From positions 2,666,001 to 2,730,000 of the forward strand of contig NZ_FNSC01000001.1 in the NCBI RefSeq assembly GCF_900105355.1: a stretch of 64,000 bases of DNA, in the 5' to 3' direction. The translations under genes and the position numbers were made by a program. This document shows positions 29,707 through 39,121 of the stretch, piece after piece (positions within the stretch are counted from its first letter, which is position 1; every line of letters starts with the position of its first letter). The DNA is from Pseudomonas anguilliseptica (GTDB taxonomy: Bacteria > Pseudomonadota > Gammaproteobacteria > Pseudomonadales > Pseudomonadaceae). The notes below the pieces were generated by a model, which was given only the letters and a program-made list of their open reading frames with translations, was not told the DNA's origin and did no database searches.

Positions 29707-31044
29707 TTAGTCGATACCAAGTTTCTTTAGTCGATAGCGCATTGAGCGAAAGCTTAGGCCTAAACGCTGAGCAGCTGCGGTGCGGTTCCAGCGAGTTTCT
29801 TCCAGGGCCTGCATGATCAGCTTGCGCTCGATGGCTTCCAGATAGTCCTCTAGGTTGTCGATCTGCGCGAGGTTGGCTTCGCCGTTTTCACTGATGGGCA
29901 CACTGTCTGCCAGGCGTAGGTCGCTGCTGGTGATGCGATCGTCTTCGCACAGGGTGTAGGCACGTTCGAGCATGTTCTCCAGTTCGCGCACGTTGCCGGG
30001 GAAGCGGTAACTCTTGAGCTTCTCCAGTGCGTCGTCATCTAGCTTGGCCGGGCTGAGGCCAGTGCCGTCGGCTAGGCGTTTGAGCATGATATCGGCCAGC
30101 AGGGCGATGTCTTCGCGACGTTCGCGTAGAGCGGGCACGCGTAGCTCGATGACGTTGAGGCGGTAGTACAAGTCCTGGCGGAAGCGCCCAGCCGCAACTT
30201 CGCCAGCCAGATCCTTGTGGGTGGCGCAGAGAATGCGCACATCGACAATCAGCTCTTGCTGGCCGCCTACGGCGCGTACGGCTTTTTCCTGAATCGCGCG
30301 TAGCAATTTAACTTGCATCGGTAATGGCAGGTCGGCGACCTCATCAAGGAACAGGGTGCCGCCGTTGGCCGCTTGAAACAGGCCTTGCTTGTCTTCGATG
30401 GCGCCCGTAAAGCTGCCCTTCTTGTGGCCGAAGAACTCGCTTTCCATTAGTTCGGTGGGGATGGCGCCGCAGTTGACCGGGATAAAGGGTTGCTCGCCGC
30501 GCGAGCCTTGCTCGTGGACCAGTCGTGCGACCAACTCCTTGCCGCTGCCGGATTCGCCGCTGATATACACCGGGGCTTGGCTGCGGGCGAGCTTGAGAAT
30601 CTGTTTGCGCATGGCCTTCATCGGCGGTGAGTCGCCGAGCAGGCGGCTGTCTACCGGTAGCTCTTCGCCATCGGCGCTGCGTAGGCGCAAGGCGGCGGCG
30701 ACCAGTTCACGCAGGCGGCCGAGATCCACCGGCTTGGTCAGAAAGTCGAATGCGCCAGCTTTCAAGGCGTTGATTGCGGTGTCCAGGCTGCCATAAGCGG
30801 TGATCATCGCCACGGGTACTTGCGGGTGGCGCAGCAGAATATGTTGCACCAGCTCCAGGCCGGTGCCGTCCGGCAGGCGCATGTCGGTGAGGCACAGGTC
30901 GAAGGGCTCTTTGGCCAGCCACTCGCGGGCTTCCTTGACGTTGCGTGCGCTGCGGGTGTCGAGCTTCATACGTCCCAGAGTGATTTCCAGGAGTTCGCGA
31001 ATATCGGGTTCGTCATCGACGATCAAGGCTCTCTGGCGGGTCAT
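29707..31044 (-). CDS. pilR: Sigma-54-dependent response regulator PilR
   Basis: A 445-residue NtrC-type regulator. The receiver domain has VDDEPD and the phospho-acceptor in CLTDMRLPDG. The AAA+ domain has GESGSGKE (Walker A), KGSFTGAIEDKQG (GAFTGA variant GSFTGA, contacting sigma-54) and LFLDEVADLP. The C-terminal Fis-type helix-turn-helix has NRTAAAQRLGLSFRSMRYRL. It activates pilA, whose sigma-54 promoter lies at 50904-50919. Two bp separate it from pilS. Confidence 0.95.
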   Translation of the reverse strand: MTRQRALIVDDEPDIRELLEITLGRMKLDTRSARNVKEAREWLAKEPFDLCLTDMRLPDGTGLELVQHILLRHPQVPVAMITAYGSLDTAINALKAGAFDFLTKPVDLGRLRELVAAALRLRSADGEELPVDSRLLGDSPPMKAMRKQILKLARSQAPVYISGESGSGKELVARLVHEQGSRGEQPFIPVNCGAIPTELMESEFFGHKKGSFTGAIEDKQGLFQAANGGTLFLDEVADLPLPMQVKLLRAIQEKAVRAVGGQQELIVDVRILCATHKDLAGEVAAGRFRQDLYYRLNVIELRVPALRERREDIALLADIMLKRLADGTGLSPAKLDDDALEKLKSYRFPGNVRELENMLERAYTLCEDDRITSSDLRLADSVPISENGEANLAQIDNLEDYLEAIERKLIMQALEETRWNRTAAAQRLGLSFRSMRYRLKKLGID

Positions 31045-31046
31045 GG

Positions 31047-32636
31047 TCAGCTCAGTTTGCGCGGGTGGGCGAAGGTGATGCGCAGGCAGCTGCCGCCACC
31101 TTCACGAAGTTTATAGTCGAGGCGGGCCTGGTTGCTTTCGCACAGTTCGCGGGAAATATACAGGCCCAGGCCGGTGCCCTTGTTTTCCGTGGTGTAGAAG
31201 GGCTCGAACAGATGGTGCAGCTGCTCTTCGGATACGCCGGGGCCGTCGTCCAGCACTTCGAGTACCGGCAGCTCGCTCTCCGGGTCGCGGAACAGCTTCA
31301 GCCAGACCTGGCCGTGCCTGTTTTTCTGCGCGCTGTAGCGCAGGCCGTTTTCCACCAGGTTGCTCAGCACTTGGGTGAGCTGGTGTGGGTCCATGCGCGT
31401 TTGAATGCTGCCGCTGCTGGTTTCCAGGTGCAGAGTCTGACCGGGGGCGGCGCTGCTGCGGAACTCGCTGGCGAAGCGGTGTAGCCAGTACTTCAGGTCG
31501 AGCAGTTGTGGTTCTGCTTGGCGCCGGCGCGACAGTTGCAGAGCGTTCTCGATCACCAGGTTCATCCGCCGCGAGTGATCCTGAATGATCTGCGCCAGGC
31601 GTAGGTCCGGACCTTCCAGTTCTTCCGACTCCTGCAGCAGCTGCGCAGCGTGGCTGATCGCCCCTAGTGGGTTGCGAATCTCGTGGGCGATACCGGCGGT
31701 CAGGCGGCCCAGTGAGGCAAGCTTGAGCTGTTGCGCCTGCTGCGCGATCTGCGAGATGTCATCGAGGAAGACCAGCGTGTGTTTATGCTCGCCGCGTTGC
31801 AGGGCTATAAAGCTTGGCTGCAGCACTCGGCCGTCGGGGGCCGCTTGTAGGCTGGCGGGGTGCAGGCTGGGGTTGTGCGACCATTGCTGCATGCGCTTGA
31901 TCAGCTCGGGGCAGTGCGGGTCGAGGATCTTGCCGGTCAGATCAGTATGTCCAAGCAGGTGGTTGGCGCCCTGGTTGGCCAGTAGTACGCGGTGTAATTC
32001 ATCCAGCACCAGAATGCCGGTGCGCATACGTTGTAGGATCAGTGCGTTGAGTGCTTCCAGATTGGCCACGTCGGCGGCGCGTTGCTCGGCCAGACTTTCG
32101 CTGACTTGCAGGCGGCGTGTCAGCCCCTGCACAAACAATGCGGCGGCAAAGCACAGCGCGCCAAGTGCGCCGGCCTGCACGTATTGTGCGGCAGCGGCCG
32201 GGCGACTGAGGCTGAGGTAGAAGGTCAGGTAGATCATGCCTGTTGCGGCGACTGCGGCAATCAGCAGGCCGATACGTCCGCGCAACAGGATATTGGCGAT
32301 CGCCACTGCGACAATCAGCAGGTTGCCGATGCCGCTGGGTGTGCCGCCGGCGGCATAGAACAGGCCGGAGAGCAGAATCACGTCGACCATGGCCAGGCTG
32401 AATACCTGCGCCAGACGCTTGGGGCGGCGTACGGTGGCGATGATCAGGACGTTGAGTGCCAGATACAGCCAGCTGCCATTGCGAAACAGCGTCGGGTGCA
32501 TCATGTCCAGCAGCTGGGCGTCGAGGTCGCTGGAAATCAGCAGCGCCAGGGTAATGCCGATAACCAGGCGGTATAGGTGATAGAGCCGCAGGATTCGCCA
32601 GCGTTGCTCCCCGCTCAGGGAGAAATCAGCGTTCAC
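31047..32636 (-). CDS. pilS: Sensor histidine kinase PilS
   Basis: A 529-residue membrane kinase with about six N-terminal hydrophobic segments, a PAS-like region (GILVLDELHRVLLANQGA), H-box GIAHEIRNPLGAISHA, N-box NLVENGLRYSA and G boxes DDGPGV and GTGLGLYISREL. In P. aeruginosa PilS senses PilA levels in the membrane and phosphorylates PilR. The start is GTG 32636, inside the preceding gene's stop region (11-bp overlap), so the two are coupled. Confidence 0.94.
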   Translation of the reverse strand: MNADFSLSGEQRWRILRLYHLYRLVIGITLALLISSDLDAQLLDMMHPTLFRNGSWLYLALNVLIIATVRRPKRLAQVFSLAMVDVILLSGLFYAAGGTPSGIGNLLIVAVAIANILLRGRIGLLIAAVAATGMIYLTFYLSLSRPAAAAQYVQAGALGALCFAAALFVQGLTRRLQVSESLAEQRAADVANLEALNALILQRMRTGILVLDELHRVLLANQGANHLLGHTDLTGKILDPHCPELIKRMQQWSHNPSLHPASLQAAPDGRVLQPSFIALQRGEHKHTLVFLDDISQIAQQAQQLKLASLGRLTAGIAHEIRNPLGAISHAAQLLQESEELEGPDLRLAQIIQDHSRRMNLVIENALQLSRRRQAEPQLLDLKYWLHRFASEFRSSAAPGQTLHLETSSGSIQTRMDPHQLTQVLSNLVENGLRYSAQKNRHGQVWLKLFRDPESELPVLEVLDDGPGVSEEQLHHLFEPFYTTENKGTGLGLYISRELCESNQARLDYKLREGGGSCLRITFAHPRKLS

Positions 32637-32871
32637 CGGATTGTGGGCCTTGTTCTAGGTGTACCTGGCTGCAGAACCACTGTTCGCCCTTTGCCAGTGC
32701 ATGGTCGCGCGGTACATGGGTGCCGCAATGCTCGCAGCGCACCATAGGCGTCGGAGCTGCGCTGGTGTTGCGCTCTTCGGTGCGTGGGGCTGCTGGCCGA
32801 GTAACGCGTCGCCATAGCCAGAAGGCTGCCGCAATGATGGCAATCCAGAACAGTAAGCGGAACAGGCCCAT
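32626..32871 (-). CDS. PP0621-family small membrane protein
   Basis: An 81-residue protein: membrane anchor MGLFRLLFWIAIIAAAFWLW, then a basic linker and a possible metal site CEHCGTHVPRDHA...WFCSQVH. The family is named after P. putida PP0621. The function is unknown; a treble-clef-like zinc ribbon is an inference from CxxC and C...H. It precedes and overlaps pilS. Confidence 0.75.
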   Translation of the reverse strand: MGLFRLLFWIAIIAAAFWLWRRVTRPAAPRTEERNTSAAPTPMVRCEHCGTHVPRDHALAKGEQWFCSQVHLEQGPQSGER

Positions 32872-33036
32872 GGAGCTCTCCTTCTATCGGTAAGCGGGCA
32901 GTTTAGCTAACCCGTTTGCGTGTGCCCAGCGTTGAAACTGTGCGCGGAGTGTTGTTTTTCTAAGCGTTGGGCGAAAGCGACGCCTGGCGTTTGGCTGTGA
33001 GCATGCGTGCGGTTGTAGGTTCGGTGATCTGGCCAA
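32872..33036. other. Intergenic gap between PP0621-type gene and bamD
   Basis: About 165 bp without a gene or obvious repeat. It probably holds the promoter of the PP0621-pilS-pilR operon on the minus strand, but no clear consensus is seen. Confidence 0.3.
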
Positions 33037-33066
33037 TAAAAAGGGAGGCATTGAGCCTCCCTTGTT
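33037..33066 (-). terminator. Terminator of bamD
   Basis: Read on the minus strand: GGGAGGC-TCAAT-GCCTCCC followed by TTTTTATTGG. Confidence 0.85.
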
Positions 33067-33083
33067 TAATTGCGTTTGCCGAC

Positions 33084-34068
33084 TTAGTCGAACAGACCGA
33101 AAGTCATGTAGCTGAACCAGGAGCGGCTTGGCTTATCTTCGCTGGTGCCAGTCTTGAGTTCGTCCGGAATCTGCTCTTCGGCATCTTCGTACTGGCGAAT
33201 CACGTCTTGGCTGGCGCGGGTTTCGCCCGGGGGGCAGTGGGGTGTCGGTTTCGATCAGGCCCAGAGTGGCCTTGGCCAGCCAGGAGCGGCTGTCGGCCTC
33301 TTCTTCGCGCGGGACGAACTGGCCGTCGACCAGGCTTGGGTGGTCCGGATAGTTGAGCTTGAGGGTTTCCAGGCTGGTGGCTGCTAGATCATCCAGGGTC
33401 AGGCGCTGGTAGGCTTCTGTCATGGCCGCCAGACCGTCGCCGACTGCTGGGGTTTCCTGGAAGTTTTCCACCACATAGCGGCCACGGTTGGCGGCAGCCA
33501 CGTAGGCGTTACGGGTCAAGTAATAGTGCGCCACATGGATCTCGTAGGCGGCCAGCAAGTTGCGCAGGTAGATCATGCGCTGCTTGGCGTCTGGTGCGTA
33601 GCGGCTGGTAGGGAAGCGGCTGGTGAGCTGGGCGAACTCGTTGTACGAGTCGCGGGCGGCACCTGGATCGCGCTTGGTCATGTCCAGCGGGACGAAGCGC
33701 GCGATCAGGCCGCGGTCCTGGTCGAATGAGGCGAGGCCCTTGAGGTAGTAAGCGTAATCGGCGTTGGCGTGTTGCGGGTGCAGGCGTATAAAGCGATCGG
33801 CCGCGGACTTGGCTGCTTTAGGCTCAACGTTCTTGTAGTAAGCGTAGATCAGCTCCAGCTGCGCTTGCTCGGCATAGCGGCCGAACGGATAGCGCGACTC
33901 CAGTGCCTTGAGCTTGGCGACGGCGCTGGTGTAGCTACTATTATCCAGGTCGGCCTGTGCCTGCTGGTAGAGTTCGGTCTCGCTCAGATTTTCGTCGACC
34001 ACCGGCTTCGATGAGCAGGCGGCAGTGAGGGCGAGGATTGCGATCAGCAGCAGGTGTTTCACTTGCAT
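33084..34068 (-). pseudogene. bamD: Outer-membrane assembly lipoprotein BamD (ComL), frameshifted near its 3' end in this sequence
   Basis: ATG 34068 begins [20 protein letters not shown], a lipoprotein signal with the acylated Cys after LTAA, followed by TPR repeats ([44 protein letters not shown]). After [13 protein letters not shown] the frame runs into an Arg-rich tail ending at 33133. With one C fewer in the C6 run (33229-33234 on the plus strand), the protein continues [19 protein letters not shown] and ends SWFSYMTFGLFD at 33084, the normal BamD C terminus. The repaired length is 327 residues. BamD is essential in studied Gram-negatives, so a sequencing error is likely. Confidence 0.88.
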
Positions 34069-34116
34069 GGCGGCTTGCGTCCCTGTGACGGCGGCTGTCT
34101 TGAGCAAGGCCGTCCT

Positions 34117-34124
34117 GTTATGAT
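34117..34124 (+). promoter_or_regulatory. Possible extended -10 for rluD
   Basis: TG-T-TATGAT fits an extended -10 element in the bamD-rluD divergent region, about 90 bp before the rluD start. The -35 is not recognisable. Confidence 0.3.
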
Positions 34125-34215
34125 GAGCGCCCCCGGTACCCCTGGGGCAAAGACGCCGTATTTAACCACAAGCGTGTAGCCGAAACCAAAAGCTATGCCC
34201 CCTCTGTTGCCGAGC

Positions 34216-35190
34216 ATGTCCTCTATTAATAAGCAGATCATTGAACTGAACGCCGAGGTGCCCTATGAAATGGGCGGTCAACGCCTCGATCAAGTCGCCG
34301 CACTCCTGTTCGCCGAGCACTCGCGTTCGCGTCTGTCTGCTTGGATCAAAGAGGGTCTGCTGACCGTCGATGGTGAGGTGTTGCGCCCGCGCGACATCGT
34401 CCACGGCGGTGCATTGCTAGCGTTGAACGCCGAGCAGGAAGCCCAGGGCGAATGGATTGCCCAGGACATTGCGCTAAACATCGTCTACGAAGACGAGCAG
34501 ATTCTGGTGATCGACAAACCGGCTGGCCTGGTTGTGCATCCGGCTGCCGGGCATGCCGATGGCACCTTGCTCAACGCTTTGTTGCACCACGTGCCGGACA
34601 TTATCAACGTGCCGCGTGCCGGCATCGTCCATCGTCTGGACAAGGACACCACCGGCCTGATGGTGGTGGCCAAGACCATCGAGGCGCAGACCCGCCTGGT
34701 CGACCAGCTGCAGAAGCGCTCGGTCAGCCGTATCTACGAATGCATCGTGATCGGTGTGATCACGTCCGGTGGCAAGATCAACGCGCCTATCGGCCGCAGT
34801 TCGTCACAGCGTCAGCGTATGGCAGTCAGCGATGGTGGCAAGCCAGCGGTCAGCCACTACCGCGTGCTGGAGCGCTACCGTTCGCATACCCATGCGCGGG
34901 TCAAGCTGGAAACCGGCCGCACCCACCAGATTCGCGTACACATGAGTCATATTGGCTATCCGCTGGTGGGCGATCCGGTCTACGGCGGGAGTTTCCGTAT
35001 TCCGCCAGCGGCCAACCCGAGCATGGTGCAGACCCTCAAGGAGTTTCCGCGCCAGGCCTTGCATGCGCGTTTCTTGGAGCTGGACCATCCGATTAGCGGT
35101 GAACGGATGAAATGGCAGTCGCCATTGCCGGATGACTTTGTCTGGTTGCTGACGCTGCTGCGTCAGGATCGTGAAGCCTTTATCGGCTGA
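34216..35190 (+). CDS. rluD: 23S rRNA pseudouridine(1911/1915/1917) synthase RluD
   Basis: A 324-residue pseudouridine synthase. The S4 domain is at residues 15-75 (GGQRLDQVAALLF, SRSRLSAWIKEGLL). The catalytic Asp is in RLDKDTTGLMVVAK and ETGRTHQIRVHM is the family motif. It modifies helix 69 of 23S rRNA. Start ATG 34216 (MSSINKQIIELNAEVP) fits homologue length; ATG 34195 would add seven residues. pgeF follows after 47 bp and is likely co-transcribed. Confidence 0.93.
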   Translation: MSSINKQIIELNAEVPYEMGGQRLDQVAALLFAEHSRSRLSAWIKEGLLTVDGEVLRPRDIVHGGALLALNAEQEAQGEWIAQDIALNIVYEDEQILVIDKPAGLVVHPAAGHADGTLLNALLHHVPDIINVPRAGIVHRLDKDTTGLMVVAKTIEAQTRLVDQLQKRSVSRIYECIVIGVITSGGKINAPIGRSSSQRQRMAVSDGGKPAVSHYRVLERYRSHTHARVKLETGRTHQIRVHMSHIGYPLVGDPVYGGSFRIPPAANPSMVQTLKEFPRQALHARFLELDHPISGERMKWQSPLPDDFVWLLTLLRQDREAFIG

Positions 35191-35237
35191 CAAGGATCTG
35201 GCTGACACGCGTGGGTAACAGGGAGCAGGGTGACAGG

Positions 35238-35963
35238 ATGCACGACTGGCTAACGCCGCAATGGCCTGCACCGGCCAGAGTAAGGACCAGTGTCACCACC
35301 CGCAGTGGTGGTGTCAGCGTTGCCCCGTTCGACAGTTGCAATCTGGGCGAGCATGTTGGCGATGATCCAAAGGCCGTGCTGAAAAACCGTCAGCGCTTGG
35401 TCAGCCTGCTCGGCTGCAAGCCCGCCTGGTTGCAGCAGGTGCATGGTGTTGCGGTGGTTGAGGCCAATCCTGCTCTGGTACTTGAAGCCGACGCCAGTTG
35501 GACGAGCAAGCCAGGTATCGCCTGCACGGTAATGACCGCCGACTGCCTGCCCGCGCTGTTCTGTGACCGTGCCGGAACCCGTGTTGCGGCAGCCCATGCC
35601 GGCTGGCGCGGTCTGGCTGCTGGGGTACTTGAAGCCACCCTGGATCAATTGGCGGTGGCGGCAGATCAGGTACTGGTCTGGTTGGGGCCGGCAATTGGGG
35701 CGCAGGCCTTTGAGGTGGGCGCGGAAGTGCGTGAAGCCTTTGTTGGCCAGCATGCGCAGGCCGCAGCGGCATTTCAGCCCAGCATTAATGCGGGCAAATT
35801 TATGGCTGATATCTACCAGCTGGCGCGTATTCGCCTGGCCGCTTGCGGCGTTGAGGCAGTCTACGGCGCCGATTTCTGCACCTTCAACGATCCACGCTTC
35901 TTCTCCTACCGCCGTTCGGCACAAACCGGGCGTTTTGCCAGCCTGATCTGGCTGGGCAACTGA
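35238..35963 (+). CDS. pgeF: Peptidoglycan editing factor PgeF (DUF152/laccase-domain purine-metabolising family)
   Basis: A 241-residue protein of the YfiH/PgeF family. The metal/active site residues are in QQVHG, TADCLPALF and HAGWRGLAAGV; DFCTFNDPRFFSYRR is the family end. In E. coli it removes misincorporated L-Ser from peptidoglycan precursors, while related proteins act on purine nucleosides. ATG 35238 is preceded by GACAGG; an upstream GTG at 35211 is less likely. The rluD-pgeF-clpB order is conserved in pseudomonads. Confidence 0.9.
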   Translation: MHDWLTPQWPAPARVRTSVTTRSGGVSVAPFDSCNLGEHVGDDPKAVLKNRQRLVSLLGCKPAWLQQVHGVAVVEANPALVLEADASWTSKPGIACTVMTADCLPALFCDRAGTRVAAAHAGWRGLAAGVLEATLDQLAVAADQVLVWLGPAIGAQAFEVGAEVREAFVGQHAQAAAAFQPSINAGKFMADIYQLARIRLAACGVEAVYGADFCTFNDPRFFSYRRSAQTGRFASLIWLGN

Positions 35964-36023
35964 CCCTCGCGTGCCGCCTCTGTGGCACTGCTGCGGTAAA
36001 TGACTCAGGTCAACGCCACTCGG

Positions 36024-36052
36024 CTTGAAACCCGCACAATCGGCCTCATCTA
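36024..36052 (+). promoter_or_regulatory. Heat-shock (sigma-32, RpoH) promoter of clpB
   Basis: -35 CTTGAAA (36024-36030), 13-bp spacer, -10 CCTCATCTA (36044-36052), against the consensus CTTGAAA and CCCCATNTA. It lies about 77 bp before the clpB start. Confidence 0.85.
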
Positions 36053-36128
36053 CTCTTCATCTCGCAGGCTTTCTGTTTGGGCGCGATTCAGTGCGCCGGC
36101 CTGCCATCACCACGAGGGCTGATTGTTT

Positions 36129-38693
36129 ATGCGTATTGATCGTTTAACCAGCAAGTTGCAACTCGCGCTGTCCGATGCGCAATCCCTGGCCGTTGGCCTT
36201 GATCATGCGGCCATTGAGCCGCTGCACCTGATGCAGGCATTGCTCGAGCAGCAGGGCGGCTCGATCAAGCCGCTGCTGATGCAGGTCGGTTTTGATGTCA
36301 ACAGCCTGCGTCTGGCCCTTGGCAAAGAGCTGGATCAGCTGGGCAAAATCCAGAACCCATCCGGCGATGTCAATCTGTCGCAGGATCTGGCGCGTCTGCT
36401 CAATCAGGCCGATCGCCTGTCGCAGCAGAAGGGTGACCAGTTTATTTCCAGCGAGTTGGTGCTGCTGGCCGCAATGGATGAGAACACCAAGCTGGGCAAG
36501 CTGCTACTCGGTCAAGGTGTAAGCCGCAAAGCGCTGGAAAATGCCGTGACCAATCTGCGCGGTGGCGATGCGGTCAATGACCCGAACGTCGAGGAAAATC
36601 GGCAAGCCCTGGATAAATACACCGTCGACCTGACCAAGCGCGCCGAAGAGGGCAAGCTCGATCCGGTGATCGGTCGCGACGACGAAATCCGCCGCACCAT
36701 CCAGGTGTTGCAGCGCCGTACCAAGAACAACCCGGTGCTGATTGGTGAACCCGGCGTGGGCAAGACGGCAATTGCCGAGGGCCTGGCCCAGCGCATCGTC
36801 AACGGTGAAGTGCCGGATGGGCTGAAGGACAAGCGCCTGTTGTCGCTGGATATGGGCGCGCTGATCGCAGGTGCCAAGTTCCGTGGTGAATTCGAGGAGC
36901 GGCTGAAGGCGGTGCTCAACGAGTTGAGCAAGCAGGAAGGGCGAATCATCCTGTTTATTGACGAGCTGCACACCATGGTCGGCGCCGGCAAAGGCGAAGG
37001 TTCGATGGACGCCGGCAATATGCTCAAGCCCTCCCTGGCGCGCGGTGAGCTGCACTGTGTCGGCGCCACTACGCTCAACGAATACCGCCAGTACATCGAG
37101 AAAGATGCCGCGCTGGAACGGCGCTTCCAGAAAGTGCTGGTCGATGAGCCGAGCGAAGAGGACACCATCGCCATCCTGCGTGGGCTGAAAGAACGCTACG
37201 AGGTGCACCACAAGGTGGCCATCACTGACGGCGCGATCATTGCTGCGGCCAAGCTGTCGCACCGCTATATCACCGATCGTCAGTTGCCAGACAAGGCCAT
37301 CGATCTGATCGACGAGGCGGCCAGTCGCATTCGTATGGAGATCGATTCCAAGCCTGAAGTGCTCGACCGCCTGGAGCGCCGGCTGATTCAGCTCAAGGTT
37401 GAGGCTCAGGCCCTGAAGAAGGAGGACGACGAAGCGGCGATCAAGCGCCTGGCCAAGCTCAACGAGGACATCGCCCGGCTGGAGCGCGAGTACGCTGATC
37501 TGGAGGATATCTGGAAGTCGGAAAAGGCCGAAGTGCAAGGCTCTGCGCAGATCCAGCAGAAAATCGAACAGGCCCGTCAGGAGCTTGAGGCGGCGCGGCG
37601 CAAGGGCGATCTGAATCGTATGGCTGAGCTGCAGTACGGGATTATTCCCGATCTGGAGCGCAGCCTGCAGATGGTCGATCAGCACGGTAAAAGCGAGAAT
37701 CAACTGCTGCGCAGCAAGGTCACCGAGGAAGAAATCGCCGAAGTGGTGTCGAAGTGGACCGGCATCCCTGTGAGTAAGATGCTCGAAGGCGAGCGTGACA
37801 AGCTGTTGAAAATGGAAGGCCTGCTGCACCAGCGGGTTATCGGTCAGGACGAAGCTGTGGTGGCCGTGGCCAATGCGGTGCGGCGCTCCCGTGCTGGTTT
37901 GGCCGACCCGAATAGGCCGAGCGGATCGTTCCTCTTTCTCGGCCCAACCGGCGTCGGCAAGACCGAGCTGTGCAAGGCGCTGGCCGAATTCCTCTTCGAT
38001 ACAGAAGAAGCGCTGGTGCGTATCGACATGTCCGAATTCATGGAGAAGCACTCCGTGGCACGGCTGATCGGCGCGCCGCCAGGCTATGTCGGCTATGAAG
38101 AGGGCGGTTATCTGACCGAGGCGGTACGCCGCAAACCCTACTCAGTGATCCTCCTGGATGAGGTGGAGAAAGCTCACCCGGATGTGTTCAACGTGCTGTT
38201 GCAGGTGCTGGAAGATGGCCGTTTGACTGATAGCCACGGCCGTACCGTGGACTTCAAGAACACCGTGGTCGTGATGACCTCCAACCTGGGTTCTGCGCAG
38301 ATTCAGGAGCTGGTCGGGGACCGCGAGGCGCAGCGTGCGGCGGTGATGGATGCGGTAGGCACGCACTTCCGTCCGGAATTTATCAACCGGATTGATGAGG
38401 TGGTGATCTTCGAGCCGCTGGCCCGTGATCAGATTGCCGGTATTGCGCAGATCCAGCTGGGCCGTTTGCGTCAGCGCCTGGCTGAGCGCGAGCTGAGCCT
38501 GGAGCTGTCTGACGAGGCCTTGGATAAGCTGATCGCCGTCGGCTATGACCCGGTCTATGGTGCGCGCCCGCTCAAGCGTGCGGTACAGCGTTGGATCGAG
38601 AACCCCCTGGCGCAGTTGATCCTGGCGGGCAAGTTCGCCCCAGGCAGCAGTGTGACGGGCAAGGTTGAGGGCGATGAAATCGTCTTTGGTTAA
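36129..38693 (+). CDS. clpB: ATP-dependent disaggregase ClpB
   Basis: An 854-residue Hsp100 chaperone that, with DnaK, resolubilises aggregates. An N-domain (residues 1-140) is followed by NBD1 with GEPGVGKT and [14 protein letters not shown], the coiled-coil M domain (about 400-530), and NBD2 with [19 protein letters not shown] and [15 protein letters not shown]. The C-terminal [17 protein letters not shown] is typical. ATG 36129 is preferred to 36123 since it begins [11 protein letters not shown]. The RpoH promoter upstream fits heat induction. Confidence 0.97.
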   Translation: MRIDRLTSKLQLALSDAQSLAVGLDHAAIEPLHLMQALLEQQGGSIKPLLMQVGFDVNSLRLALGKELDQLGKIQNPSGDVNLSQDLARLLNQADRLSQQKGDQFISSELVLLAAMDENTKLGKLLLGQGVSRKALENAVTNLRGGDAVNDPNVEENRQALDKYTVDLTKRAEEGKLDPVIGRDDEIRRTIQVLQRRTKNNPVLIGEPGVGKTAIAEGLAQRIVNGEVPDGLKDKRLLSLDMGALIAGAKFRGEFEERLKAVLNELSKQEGRIILFIDELHTMVGAGKGEGSMDAGNMLKPSLARGELHCVGATTLNEYRQYIEKDAALERRFQKVLVDEPSEEDTIAILRGLKERYEVHHKVAITDGAIIAAAKLSHRYITDRQLPDKAIDLIDEAASRIRMEIDSKPEVLDRLERRLIQLKVEAQALKKEDDEAAIKRLAKLNEDIARLEREYADLEDIWKSEKAEVQGSAQIQQKIEQARQELEAARRKGDLNRMAELQYGIIPDLERSLQMVDQHGKSENQLLRSKVTEEEIAEVVSKWTGIPVSKMLEGERDKLLKMEGLLHQRVIGQDEAVVAVANAVRRSRAGLADPNRPSGSFLFLGPTGVGKTELCKALAEFLFDTEEALVRIDMSEFMEKHSVARLIGAPPGYVGYEEGGYLTEAVRRKPYSVILLDEVEKAHPDVFNVLLQVLEDGRLTDSHGRTVDFKNTVVVMTSNLGSAQIQELVGDREAQRAAVMDAVGTHFRPEFINRIDEVVIFEPLARDQIAGIAQIQLGRLRQRLAERELSLELSDEALDKLIAVGYDPVYGARPLKRAVQRWIENPLAQLILAGKFAPGSSVTGKVEGDEIVFG

Positions 38694-38724
38694 GCGCCAT
38701 CGGCCACAATAGCGCTGCACAATT

Positions 38725-38767
38725 AAAAACACCCCGGTTCGTTCGCGCTGACCGGGGTGTTTTTTAT
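38725..38767. terminator. Terminator between clpB and the PilZ gene
   Basis: Stem ACACCCCGGT / ACCGGGGTGT, 12-nt loop, T6 run on the plus strand and an A/T-rich opposite flank; it may serve both converging genes. Confidence 0.88.
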
Positions 38768-38776
38768 TCGGCAGGT

Positions 38777-39112
38777 TTACAGGTGCTTGAGCAGGACTTC
38801 CAGCGCTGCAGCCTGGTCTTCTGCCAGGTCAATGATGTGAAAACCTGCCCAGCAATGCTGGCCGTCCGCACCGGGGCGGCTCCACAGGCAGTCGGCCCCC
38901 AGGGTTATTTCGCATACGCCTTCAATCACCTGTTCGCTGACCAGGCGGCACTCCACCAACTCGTCTGCGGTCAGCGGCGTGTCACTGAACAGCATGAAGC
39001 CATCGGCGGACAGGTCGACCACGCGGCCCAGGCGCTGCCCGGTGTGTAAGTCGAAGACTTCCAGTTGCACGTCGGCGTTATGCCGGCTGTGCAGGCGACG
39101 TTCGTCATCCAT
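38777..39112 (-). CDS. PilZ-domain protein
   Basis: A 111-residue single-domain PilZ protein. The c-di-GMP motifs are RRLHSRHNADV (RxxxR type) at the N terminus and DLSADGFML (D/NxSxxG). It is therefore expected to bind c-di-GMP, unlike T4P PilZ itself, which lacks these residues. It starts 9 bp after the DUF1631 gene and probably shares its transcript and perhaps its function. Confidence 0.85.
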   Translation of the reverse strand: MDDERRLHSRHNADVQLEVFDLHTGQRLGRVVDLSADGFMLFSDTPLTADELVECRLVSEQVIEGVCEITLGADCLWSRPGADGQHCWAGFHIIDLAEDQAAALEVLLKHL

Positions 39113-39121
39113 AGGAGTTCC

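Noticed and set aside
36504..38051. 515-codon minus-strand frame opposite clpB
   Set aside because: Shadow of clpB; no RBS or conserved motif.
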